The notes beneath the pieces were generated by a model. That model did not search any database. It saw nothing but the letters and a program-made list of their open reading frames with translations, and was not told the DNA's origin. From the NCBI GenBank assembly GCA_946811695.1, contig OX328123.1:13257662-13321661 (forward strand): a DNA stretch of 64,000 bases, read 5' to 3'. The position numbers and the translations under genes are program-made. Shown piece after piece: positions 55,555-64,000 of the stretch; position 1 is the first letter of the stretch, and each line of letters starts with the position of its first letter. This stretch comes from Gonocerus acuteangulatus (lineage: Eukaryota; Arthropoda; Insecta; Hemiptera; Coreidae).

Positions 55555-56894
55555 TTAAGTAGTTTGGGGAGAAGGTCAGTTATAAGGGAAGTCATAAGGG
55601 AAATAAGTGGGGTTAACAGTGTTTCTAGTTTATTGAGGAACGCGGACATGATGGTAAAGGGGTCTTGAGATTTTGGAGAATCAGGTATCTTGGGAGTTAG
55701 TTCAACCTGTTTAGGGAAATCATTTGTCTGGGAGGTCGAGGGTTGAGTAGAAGTGGGATTTTTTGGGGAAGGTGTGGTTAGTGGTTTTACATTGGAAAGG
55801 GTTGGGGAGGATTTATTCAGTGAATGTTTCAAGGATGAGGAGAGGAGAGAGGCATAGGAAACATTTGGCCGATGGAGTGGAGACAGCGTAGACTTCGATG
55901 GTTGATGCTGTAGTGGAGGGCGATGACCTGAAGCATCTCTCCGGGTAGTCTCTGTGGTTGACATCTGGTATTGGTTGGTCGCTCTAGTTCTTGAGCGCTC
56001 TCTGTGTGACTTCAGTGCGAGGAGCGTTCTGTACACCTGACATCCTCTGTAGTTGGCAGGGTGATTTTCGCCGCAGTTCGCAAAGGATGCCGGGAGTTCT
56101 ATTGATTTAGTGCAGTCCTTCGAATTATGTGTTTCACCGCATTTCACACATTTAGGCGCATGGTTGCAGTAGCCTTGCGTGTGGTTGTATTCTTGGCATT
56201 TGTAACACTGCGTCAGTCCTTTCCGGCGACGGGGCTCTTCAACTTTGATCTTCGTGTACAGCAAAAATTCCTCTTTGAATATTTCGCGGCTTTTTTCAGT
56301 TTTTTCAAGATCGACGAAGAAAAGGGGAAGCTGAGCTTTTGTTATGGGGTGTAGCACATTGCTGATTCTCTTCACGCTGTATCCGAGTTCTATAAGCTCC
56401 TTCTTAATGTCTTCTGTTGGTGTTGAGTAGTGGAGGTTTCGAATGATGACTCGGTATGATTTCTCCTCTGGCAACTGATAACAATAAAAATCAGCTTCAA
56501 CAGACCTCAAGTATTTAATAATTTTTCTATATGCATCGCTGTTTTCTGAGCTGATGACGATATCATTAAAACGAGCGCGGCATTTAAAATCTTGACCAGC
56601 GACGTTATGTAATTTTGTGGCAAGTGCTTTGAAATCTTTTATTTTTCTTAAATAAATATTAGGGGGTTTATTGTCTGCTGAACGTATTTCCGGACGGCTG
56701 TTTATAGGTACAGGCAAAGGATTAGCATGTTCTTTGCTAATTGTTGATTCCCTTAAGTGTTTTGCTTTCGGCGATAATGTTGTTGATGTTTTCTTCCTGA
56801 GTCTTTTTCGTCTGACTTGGGTGTTTTCGTGGCTTTCCTGTGCTGAAGTAGACTCAATAAATGTTAGTTGGTCACTAGACTCCATATTTGACAT
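55551..56894 (-). CDS. Jockey-clade ORF1: gag-like nucleic acid-binding protein
   Basis: 447 codons from ATG at 56894. The N-terminal ~80 residues are basic and polar (RRKRLRKK). At about 145-228 lies the PRE_C2HC-type domain (YRVIIRNLHYSTPTEDIKKE, LPLFFVDLE). Zinc knuckles follow: CYKCQEYNHTQGYC (C-x2-C-x4-H-x4-C), CVKCGETHNSKDC, and a third in which the first Cys is Phe (FANCGENHPANYRGC). The C-terminal part is Ser/Pro/Thr-rich. It packages LINE RNA. An alternative upstream GTG one codon earlier is unlikely. The third knuckle's lost Cys may weaken zinc binding. Confidence 0.93.
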   Translation of the reverse strand: MSNMESSDQLTFIESTSAQESHENTQVRRKRLRKKTSTTLSPKAKHLRESTISKEHANPLPVPINSRPEIRSADNKPPNIYLRKIKDFKALATKLHNVAGQDFKCRARFNDIVISSENSDAYRKIIKYLRSVEADFYCYQLPEEKSYRVIIRNLHYSTPTEDIKKELIELGYSVKRISNVLHPITKAQLPLFFVDLEKTEKSREIFKEEFLLYTKIKVEEPRRRKGLTQCYKCQEYNHTQGYCNHAPKCVKCGETHNSKDCTKSIELPASFANCGENHPANYRGCQVYRTLLALKSHRERSRTRATNQYQMSTTETTRRDASGHRPPLQHQPSKSTLSPLHRPNVSYASLLSSSLKHSLNKSSPTLSNVKPLTTPSPKNPTSTQPSTSQTNDFPKQVELTPKIPDSPKSQDPFTIMSAFLNKLETLLTPLISLMTSLITDLLPKLLN

Positions 56895-56944
56895 CACTTG
56901 GCATAAAAAAAGTATGTAGAAAAATAAGGAAAAATAAAAGGCTA

Positions 56945-57030
56945 AAAAAAAATATATGCCGAGAGCGGGATCGAACTCTGAATATTTCGTACGAGAGTCG
57001 AGTGCTCTAACTCAGAGCCAAGCTGGCTGG
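56945..57030 (-). other. tRNA-like sequence in the Jockey 5' UTR
   Basis: The minus strand reads CAGCTTGGCTCTGAGTTAGA, a D-arm GCTC-TGAGTTA-GAGC with A box, then AGAGTTCGATCCCGC (B box) and CTCTCGGCATAT before a T9 run. The acceptor and anticodon stems pair only partly. It is in the same direction as the element. It could be a captured tRNA-derived promoter or a nested SINE head. Confidence 0.6.
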
Positions 57031-57315
57031 CTGGTGAACTAGGAGAGAGAGAAGTCCTTAGCGGGAAAAGTATCTCCTGAGCTGCAGGGGCACTCTGGAC
57101 CCTAGCTATAGCTGCGAGTCACCACAGGCAAGTCCCCCACCACTAGAATTGCTAGTAGCGAGGGCTGGATTTAGCTGAATAATACAATGTTCACTCACAA
57201 TTTCCAGACAAATGGTGACACACTGGTGAGAAATATTTCACACACGTATGCACTACATGAATGTACGGCACTGTGCCAATTTTCGTGTGAAAATATGGCC
57301 ACTAAACACTGTTTT

Positions 57316-57711
57316 TTAGAAGTTAAAGGTGGAGCTATTATTAACGCTGTGTCTCACACGGATGCTTGACACGGACTCTATTTCCCTCAAATTAGCGTCA
57401 GTTTTTAGCCACTCACCTTCCCACTCGTACAGTATGTTAGTTTGTAATGTTTTGTATAAGTCTGATGAAGTCACAGAATTCAAGTCAAGCGTACGTAGGA
57501 CTTTTCGTCGCCAGTTTTGCTTGTAAGTCAACGGCTGTACTGAGTTTAATGTCTTCGTGTCCAGGTAGCCATAGAAATTTAATATGTTTATTTTTGTTCT
57601 GTAATATGTATATTTGTGAGAATATGTTGTTGATGGGATGTGTACTGTAAATGTTTCTCATGGAGAGCAAAGAACTTAAAGAGTCAGTACAAATAGCAAT
57701 GTTGTCGTTTC
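57316..57711 (-). pseudogene. RNase H remainder and linker of the old LINE, frameshifted
   Basis: The minus strand reads TIYTAELYGIQLALTNIQD (catalytic Glu), IAICTDSLSSLLS (catalytic Asp), then IKFLWLPGHEDIK and AVDLQAKLA (last Asp). These are three of the four RNase H DEDD positions. The first (YTDGS) is missing because the sequence upstream is the repeat array. A +1 frameshift at about 57486 puts the following tail (LDLNSVTSSDLYKTLQTN, EWEGEWLKTDANLREI) in another frame. The nested LINE starts at 57378, so 57316-57378 belongs to it. Confidence 0.8.
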
Positions 57712-59590
57712 CTCTGTCTTGAATGTTTGTCAGTGCTAACTGTATACCGTATAGTTCGGCTGTATATATGGTCGTTTCGTCTGTCTTGAATGTTTGTCAG
57801 TTCTAACTGTATACAGTATATCTCGGCTGTATATATGGTCGTTTCCTCTGTCTTGAATGTTTGTCAGTTCTAACTGTATACCATATAGTTCGGCTGTATA
57901 TTTGGTCGTTTCGTCTGTCTTGAATGTTTGTCAGTTCTAACTGTATACCGTATAGCTCGGCTGTATATATGGTCGTTTCCTCTGTCTTGAATGTTTGTCA
58001 GTTCTAACTGTATACCATATAGTTCGGCTGTATATTTGGTCGTTTCGTCTGTCTTGAATGTTTGTCAGTTCTAACTGTATACCGTATAGTTCGGCCGTAT
58101 ATATGGTCGTTTCGTCTGTCTTGAATGTTTGTCAGTTCTAACTGTATACCGTATAGTTCGGCTGTATATATGGTCGTTTCCTCTGTCTTGAATGTTTGTC
58201 AGTGCTAACTGTATACCATATAGTTCGGCTGTATATTTGGTCGTTTCGTCTGTCTTGAATGTTTGTCAGTTCTAACTGTATACCGTATAGTTCGGCCGTA
58301 TATATGGTCGTTTCGTCTGTCTTGAATGTTTGTCAGTGCTAACTGTATACCGTATAGTTCGGCCGTATATATGGTCGTTTCGTCTGTCTTGAATGTTTGT
58401 CAGTGCTAACTGTATACCTTATATATGGTCGTTTCGTCTGTCTTGAATGTTTGTCAGTGCTAACTGTATACCGTATAGTTCGGCTGTATATATGGTCGTT
58501 TCGTCTGTCTTGAATGTTTGTCAGTGCTAACTGTATACCTTATATATGGTCGTTTCGTCTGTCTTGAATGTTTGTCAGTGCTAACTGTATACCGTATAGT
58601 TCGGCTGTATATATGGTCGTTTCGTCTGTCTTGAATGTTTGTCAGTGCTAACTGTATACCTTATATATGGTCGTTTCGTCTGTCTTGAATGTTTGTCAGT
58701 GCTAACTGTATACCGTATAGTTCGGCCGTATATATGGTCGTTTCGTCTGTCTTGAATGTTTGTCAGTGCTAACTGTATACCTTATATATGGTCGTTTCGT
58801 CTGTCTTGAATGTTTGTCAGTGCTAACTGTATACCGTATAGTTCGGCTGTATATATGGTCGTTTCGTCTGTCTTGAATGTTTGTCAGTTCTAACTGTATA
58901 CCGTATAGTTCGGCCGTATATATGGTCGTTTCGTCTGTCTTGAATGTTTGTCAGTGCTAACTGTATACCGTATAGTTCGGCCGTATATATGGTCGTTTCG
59001 TCTGTCTTGAATGTTTGTCAGTGCTAACTGTATACCGTATAGTTCGGCCGTATACATGGTCGTTTCGTCTGTCTTGAATGTTTGTCAGTGCTAACTGTAT
59101 ACCGTATAGTTCGGCCGTATATATGGTCGTTTCGTCTGTCTTGAATGTTTGTCAGTGCTAACTGTATACCATATAGTTCGGCTGTATATTTGGTCGTTTC
59201 GTCTGTCTTGAATGTTTGTCAGTTCTAACTGTATACTGTATAGTTCGGCCGTATATATGGTCGTTTCGTCTGTCTTGAATGTTTGTCAGTGCTAACTGCA
59301 TACCGTATAGTTCGGCCGTATACATGGTCGTTTCGTCTGTCTTGAATGTTTGTCAGTGCTAACTGTATACCTTATATATGGTCGTTTCCTCTGTCATGAA
59401 TGTTTGTCAGTGCTAACTGTATACTGTATAGTTCGGCCGTATATATGGTCGTTTCGTCTGTCTTGAATGTTTGTCAGTGCTAACTGTATTCCGTATAGTT
59501 CGGCCGTTTATATGGTCGTTTCCTCTGTCTTGAATGTTTGTCAGTGCTAACTGTGTACCGTATAGTTCGGCCGTATGGTCGTTTCGTCTG
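57712..59590. repeat. RNase H-derived minisatellite, 29 units of 67 or 54 bp
   Basis: I count 29 occurrences of TGTCTTGAATGTTTGTCAG (one TGTCATG). The 67-bp form includes CCGTATAGTTCGGC; five units lack 13 bp of it and are 54 bp. Between about 58380 and 58830 the two forms alternate, a 121-bp higher-order unit. The minus strand of each unit encodes TAELYGIQLALTNIQD, the RNase H catalytic-Glu helix of the LINE. 67 is not divisible by 3, so frames rotate. Confidence 0.95.
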
Positions 59591-59609
59591 GTAGTCTTAG
59601 TTAGCAACT

Positions 59610-60045
59610 TAATATTATTTAGAAATGGGTGATCTGACTCGATCTTTTTAACACGATAAATTGATTATTTGAATCGATCTCCAAGGGCCAAATCGATCTA
59701 TCTAGAATCATACTAGATTTTTAATACAACAATAACATTATACAACCACTCAATACCATCTGTTCCTCCAACTAGAGGGAAGAAGGCAATATACAAAAAA
59801 TAAGGTTTCAAACGGTGCTCTTAATTTGTATAACAATTTTTTTCTATTATTATAATTTTTTTCTCATTTGATAAACATGTATATATTTATTGATACACAA
59901 ATATTTTAATATTATGTAACAGTAGTGGTTTCATTATATATTATTTTTGATGAAAAATAGTCTCACACTTTTCTAATATTAGGTTAGGGAATATATTGTT
60001 CCTATTATCAAGTATTCAAATCGACTTGTTTAGGTAGATTCGTAA
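59610..60045. other. AT-rich DNA with hAT-like end motif
   Basis: GAAATGGGTGATCTGACTCGAT near 59622 resembles a hAT terminus but has no partner I can confirm. Otherwise AT-rich. Confidence 0.35.
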
Positions 60046-60270
60046 TAGTGATGGGCGATTCAATAATATGAATGGATTGTAAATGAAATACGAATTTTGT
60101 AGATATTTGTAAGTAATCTTGAAATCTATCTAGATCGAAGATCTATCTTCTGAGCCTGAAGATCAATCTTTTGAATCGATAAGAGCTAACAGATCTGTTT
60201 TGTGGATGGATCTTTTAATTCCGATTCTAATCGAAACCCATCGATTATTTTTGGAGAATCGCCTATTATT
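60046..60270. mobile_element. Possible hAT MITE remnant
   Basis: TAGTGATGGGCGATTC at about 60046 is matched by GAATCGCCTATTATT near 60256-60270. Internal GATCGAAGATC-type sequences occur. The match is short and no TSD is confirmed. Confidence 0.35.
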
Positions 60271-61080
60271 ATTATTATTTTCTAGCTTTTATTTTCTTGG
60301 AAAATGTGAAACAAATTGCCCTTATTATTTGTACTTATTAAGTTTGATATTATTTTGTTATTTTTAAATATATGTATCTCAAAACAGGCCATTCATGTTT
60401 CGATTTGTAGTACGACTTGTGGGACAACTTTCGAAGTTTGACCACAAGTCGGATCGTGAATGGGCTTGTCGGATTGTTGGATATCTAGTTGGATTGGATG
60501 AGTAGGCACATTTATAGAGACGACTCGAAGGTCCGACATCCGACTGGCAACGGAGTTGGAGCATGAATGGGAGAGTCGGATCAAAGTCGTCCAACTTAGC
60601 ACATTCAGTGCTTGACCTTCGGGCATCATCGGTCTGCACTCTACACATTATTGAGAAACGTACACAGTCCTCAAAACAGACCAACCAATAAAAGCGAAAA
60701 ACGAAAAAAAAAAAAAATTCATTTGACACAGTAAGAAGAAGAAAGTTGTAAGCTGATTATAATGGATACTGCAATATCCCATTAACCTTTTAAAATCTTT
60801 TGTATCAAGATACTTCACAGGAAGTGCCGTTACTTGTGACAAAAGGTTAAATTGTCGGTAATAGTTGGAGAAGTTTTTCTCCAAGAATTAAGTGTGCTTC
60901 CTTCATGGTAGAGAAAGCTAAAAAAAAGTACGGCTGTTTACATTTAGAGTTTTTCACAGTTCGCCCTATTAATAATATAAGGGGCAGCCGCTATTTGTCA
61001 CGGATCATCAGCGATATTACGGGGATTTCTTCTATCTCATAATGGCCTATGCTCTTTATTTCCATGTAAAATTATAAAAA
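60271..61080. other. Intergenic DNA, nothing recognised
   Basis: A mixed-composition stretch at about 60390-60660 has open frames on the minus strand, with no motif known to me. T and A runs elsewhere. Confidence 0.4.
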
Positions 61081-61150
61081 GTCCGACTCGCAGGAACTGC
61101 AGCACGTTAGCGCGTATCCCTAGTTCGATTAGTAAAGGAATGGGGGTTTA
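61081..61150 (-). mobile_element. F1 3'-end remnant
   Basis: AAAAGTCCGACTCGCAGGAAC, TGCAGCACGTTAGCGCG and ATCCCTAGTTCGATTAGTAA match the F1 3' end on the minus strand. Nothing further of F1 follows. Confidence 0.6.
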
Positions 61151-61398
61151 TAGAAAATAATTTCGGGAGGGGCTGGAAACATTTGGGGGGGGGGGGGCTG
61201 AGAATATTTTGGGGGTATAGGATACTAAAAATCTAGAACTTGGAATAGCTAGCCAATAAAAACGCTATTACACCCAATAAAAACTATTTTTTTCTGAACT
61301 AGTTGAATTTTTTAATTTAATTTTAAGGTTATTATGATACTGTTTTACTGATTTCAGGGGAGGGCTGCAGCCCCCTCAGCCCCCCCCCCCATGTACAC
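61150..61398. mobile_element. Diverged relative of the 46437 MITE
   Basis: It shares GGGCTGAGAMYATTTY-type sequence after a 13-G run (61185-61197), GCTATTACACSY and CTGCAGCCCCCTCAGCCCC with the element at 46437-46690. The terminal CATGGGCG ends are not preserved. Confidence 0.6.
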
Positions 61399-61404
61399 AT
61401 GTTT

Positions 61405-61855
61405 GTATAAATCTATATATATAAAAATCACGTGTCTGTCTTTTTATTTATTAATTTGTTTGTTTGTTCCTTATACAAATCTACACCGTTTGACCGATAT
61501 TGACCAATCTTGGCACACAGGTAGGCCGTGATACGAGACATCTAGGCTAGGTCAAAATAGTCAAATTTCAAAATTTGGTCAAAAGGTCAGAAGTTTTGTT
61601 CAAGAAAAATTGGCTACACTGAACCATTTAGACGTCCATTTTCAATCGACTACTATTGGCCTCTGTCGGCTGTTAGATGAAGTGCTGTTGTGCTGGCCTC
61701 TGCCGGTGTCATTATGAACTAAAACAAATTCACGTCGTTTGACCGATTTTCGTAACTTGGTATAGACAACTAGGTATCAAGTAGATCTTGATACGGGGGA
61801 TAGAGAGTCATAGACATAAAGTAGGTGTAGCTTTGCACATCGGGTAACAGCTAGT
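61405..61855 (-). repeat. F3 repeat copy 3
   Basis: On the minus strand it begins TAGCTGTTACCCGATGTGC, CTATGACTCTCTATCCCCC and CGTATCAAGATCTACTTG, as in copy 1. It ends near CTATATATATAAAAATCACG at its plus-strand left edge. Confidence 0.65.
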
Positions 61856-62925
61856 ATTACATAAAAAAGTACTAAAAGTATGTTTTGCCTCATAAAATCC
61901 AGGCAAATCAAGAACAGCCGATGAGAACGTGGTGTGATCTCATAGCGTGGAAGACGGGGGATAGAGAGTCATAGACATAAAGTAGGTGTAGCTTTGCACA
62001 TCGGGTAACAGCTAGTATTACATAAAAAAGTACTAAAAGTATGTTTTGCCTCATAAAATCCAGGCAAATCAAGAACAGCCGATGATAACGTGGTGTGATC
62101 TCATAGCGTGGAAGACGGGGGATAGAGAGTCATAGACATAAAGTAGGTGTAGCTTTGCACATCGGGTAACAGCTAGTATTACATAAAAAAGTACTAAAAG
62201 TATGTTTTGCCTCATAAAATCCAGGCAAATCAAGAACAGCCGATGATAACGTGGTGTGATCTCATAGCGTGGAAGACGGGGGATAGAGAGTCATAGACAT
62301 AAAGTAGGTGTAGCTTTGCACATCGGGTAACAGCTAGTATTACATAAAAAAGTACTAAAAGTATGTTTTGCCTCATAAAATCCAGGCAAATCAAGAACAG
62401 CCGATGATAACGTGGTGTGATCTCATAGCGTGGAAGACGGGGGATAGAGAGTCATAGACATAAAGTAGGTGTAGCTTTGCACATCGGGTAACAGCTAGTA
62501 TTACATAAAAAAGTACTAAAAGTATGTTTTGCCTCATAAAATCCAGACAAATCAAGAACAGCCGATGATAACGTGGTGTGATCTCATAGCGGGGAAGACG
62601 GGGGATAGAGAGTCATAGACATAAAGTAGGTGTAGCTTTGCACATCGGGTAACAGCTAGTATTACATAAAAAAGTACTAAAAGTATGTTTTGCCTCATAA
62701 AATCCAGACAAATCAAGAACAGCCGATGATAACGTGGTGTGATCTCATAGCGGGGAAGACGGGGGATAGAGAGTCATAGACATAAAGTAGGTGTAGCTTT
62801 GCACATCGGGTAACAGCTAGTATTACATAAAAAAGTACTAAAAGTATGTTTTGCCTCATAAAATCCAGGCAAATCAAGAACAGCCGATGAGAACGTGGTG
62901 TGATCTCATAGCGTGGAAGACTTAA
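61795..62925. repeat. Seven near-identical 161-bp tandem repeats
   Basis: The unit is about 60 bp of the F3 end (GGGGGATAGAGAGTCATAGA ... CGGGTAACAGCTAGTAT) plus about 100 bp of flank (TACATAAAAAAGTACTAAAA ... GCGTGGAAGAC). Diagnostic sites differ between units: CAGGC/CAGAC, GATGAGAACG/GATGATAACG, GCGTGG/GCGGGG. The first and last units share one haplotype and units 5-6 another. Confidence 0.92.
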
Positions 62926-62940
62926 CACGCAAAAACTAAA

Positions 62941-63580
62941 TTTCCAAGCAGTCCTACGAACAGTCCAAAATTCCAATGCGTAATCTTACCAGCCTATACC
63001 CTAAATTCTATTTTTTTCATTTTGTTTAATCGGCAAATATAGGCTAAAGTGTTTCCAAGTTGAGGTGAAAAGAGAGATTTCTTAAATGGGATTCCATTCA
63101 TTTACCAAAATGAAAGGCGAGTCCGGGATGTTTATGCGAACGGGGTAATTATTCGATGAGCGTTGCGCGGCATAGTTTTGCGCACCTTCTATGGAGGATG
63201 CGCTGAGCGGCCTTATCAAAGGTAAAAGTAACGCCGGGCATTAACATAAGGTTTTGCGGCAAGATTTAGTGGTGACCGCTGTCTTGGCGTGGGACGTGAA
63301 TTACTGCACAGCTAAAGATTGCGCCCTTTGTCCGCGCACTTGCGCCAGATAGATTGCCTCTAAAGAAATGCTTGATTTTTATCTTCTTTTTCCAAGTCCA
63401 TTTGCGCGAAGAATCTTTAATTCCTGTCTTATTAGCTGCGGTGACATATCCATTCCTAACCATTACCAACTCTCAGCTCATTATAACTTATTATGACTCT
63501 CAGTAATGTTTGTGGTTTTTCTCTAAGAAATTTCATTACTTAAGCTTCAGAATCTAAAAACTAATATAAATAACAGCTAT
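62941..63580. other. Intergenic DNA, nothing recognised
   Basis: Less AT-rich at about 63110-63360, with no motif. A minus-strand open frame at 63266-63469 has a Lys-rich stretch but no known domain. Confidence 0.4.
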
Positions 63581-63582
63581 TT

Positions 63583-63680
63583 CCAGGGCCTCCTCTACAT
63601 CTTGTGGCTAATACCAAGGATTTTCATGCGGGAATTTCATCGAGCGGGTTCGAGTCCCGTCTTTAGCAATTTCAGTTCTT
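63583..63680 (+). mobile_element. Possible tRNA-derived SINE head (third family)
   Basis: CATCGAGCGGGTTCGAGTCCCGTCTT-like sequence contains a perfect B-box/T-arm core (GCGGGTTCGAGTCCCGT). An A-box-like TTGTGGCTAATACC lies upstream. The anticodon region is not tRNA-like. The body 63680-63900 has no partner in this window. Confidence 0.45.
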
Positions 63681-63917
63681 TCATCTACGGGCCCACTGAA
63701 CGAATTCCCTGATCCACCGTGGATGTTTAAAAAAAGTTTATAACCAAGGGACAGACTTGCGCTAGTGCTTTAGTTGCAAATCCACCATAAATCCTATCCC
63801 TAGTGTCATTTTGAAAGCTTAGAATCGAAAGTTTTTTATTTTTCGAAAACGAGACAGTGGCCCCGAGATAATTTACTTATCTGATCATATAGGAATAATT
63901 AAAATATTTACTTGCAC

Positions 63918-64000
63918 AGCCAACGGCCATAGCCACGTTGAATAGGCCGGTTCCCGTAGATCACCGAAGTTAAGCAACGTCGGGCGTGGTCAGTACCTGA
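63918..64000 (+). mobile_element. 5S SINE, cut by window end
   Basis: It starts AGCCAACGGCCATAGCCACG, then GATCACCGAAGTTAAGCAAC, GTCGGGCGTGGTCAGTACCT. The 5S part is close to the copy at 35196, and the tail lies beyond the window. Confidence 0.88.

Larger units (their letters stand above)
52696..57378 (-). mobile_element. Full-length Jockey-clade LINE with 15-bp TSD
   Basis: TATTTCCCTCAAATT at 52681-52695 and 57379-57393 is a perfect 15-bp TSD. On the minus strand the element has a 484-bp 5' UTR (57378-56895) containing a tRNA-like sequence, ORF1, ORF2 overlapping ORF1 at TTGA, a short 3' UTR and a ~20-nt poly-A tail (poly-T on plus, 52696-52710). Both ORFs are open over their whole length. 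The length (4683 bp), gene order, lack of RNase H in ORF2 and CCHC ORF1 fit the Jockey clade. Confidence 0.92.
52321..59590 (-). mobile_element. Old RNase H-containing LINE fragment, split by a Jockey LINE
   Basis: In minus-strand order: the RNase H array (59590-57712), the RNase H remainder (57711-57485), the linker and tail (57531-57379), the nested LINE (57378-52696), then the C-terminal tail (52692-52381). Across the insertion the frame runs straight from EWLKTDANLREI into KNRTKAWTNEH. The RT and upstream regions are missing. The domain order fits I-type LINEs with RNase H and a C-terminal Cys-His tail. Confidence 0.8.

Noticed and set aside
57712..59590. Protein repeat gene reading through the minisatellite
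   Set aside because: The unit is 67 bp, so the frame shifts at each unit and stops appear; the source is LINE RNase H.
61795..62925. CRISPR array
   Set aside because: The repeats are directly adjacent 161-bp units with no unique spacers, in eukaryotic DNA.

Overview
This window looks like intergenic DNA from a repeat-rich arthropod genome, most likely an insect. It is strongly AT-rich with many (TA)n tracts and homopolymer runs. It contains no complete host gene that I can recognise. Nearly every structure I can interpret is a mobile element, often inserted into another. Evidence for an animal host is a Jockey-clade LINE with intact ORFs, hAT, mariner, piggyBac-like and copia remnants, Penelope-like hammerhead motifs, and SINEs built from 5S rRNA and tRNA. 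I cannot name the species.

Layout. 1-5 kb: unassigned AT-rich DNA with two foldbacks. 5.0-7.7 kb: a deleted hAT element, a hammerhead-like motif and a non-autonomous Helentron-like element (family F1). 9-13 kb: a MITE, an inverted pair of Penelope-like ends and a 5S SINE with a perfect 11-bp target-site duplication (TSD). 14-18.5 kb: tRNA-SINEs with TSDs, a decayed reverse transcriptase and a GC-rich patch ending in a good splice donor. 19.5-22.4 kb: a hAT MITE with 8-bp TSD, a second Helentron-like family (F2) and another MITE. 22.8-28.7 kb: a piggyBac-like MITE, LINE tails (one with a 16-bp TSD), a dispersed repeat family and a tRNA-SINE. 30-35.7 kb: an F1 copy split by a 1.3-kb long-TIR element, then two nested long-TIR elements. 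36-40 kb: an F2 copy holding a perfect 45-bp-arm palindrome, then a hAT element containing an F1 copy. 40.7-47 kb: F1 copies in head-to-tail tandem, with SINE, copia, mariner and MITE insertions. 47.5-50.5 kb: a tRNA-SINE with a triplicated promoter head, a mariner fragment, a possible host terminal exon and an F1 remnant. 52.3-59.6 kb: a complete 4.7-kb Jockey-clade LINE (both ORFs open, 15-bp TSD) inserted into the C-terminal region of an older RNase H-containing LINE. The RNase H segment of that older LINE has expanded into 29 units of 67 or 54 bp. 61.8-62.9 kb: seven near-identical 161-bp repeats at the edge of a dispersed element. The window ends inside another 5S SINE.

How the parts relate. 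The LINEs supply target-primed reverse transcription, which can mobilise the SINEs; TSDs of 7-14 bp on several SINEs support this. F1 and F2 differ in sequence but share one end architecture: a T|AGC 5' end with a hairpin, an internal (TA)n tract, a short inverted copy of the 5' end about 30 nt from the 3' end, a small 3' hairpin and a GGAC|TTTT end. Comparing the two hAT copies gives an empty site that fixes the F1 ends. Several short tandem arrays arise inside retrotransposon coding sequence, the clearest unusual theme here.
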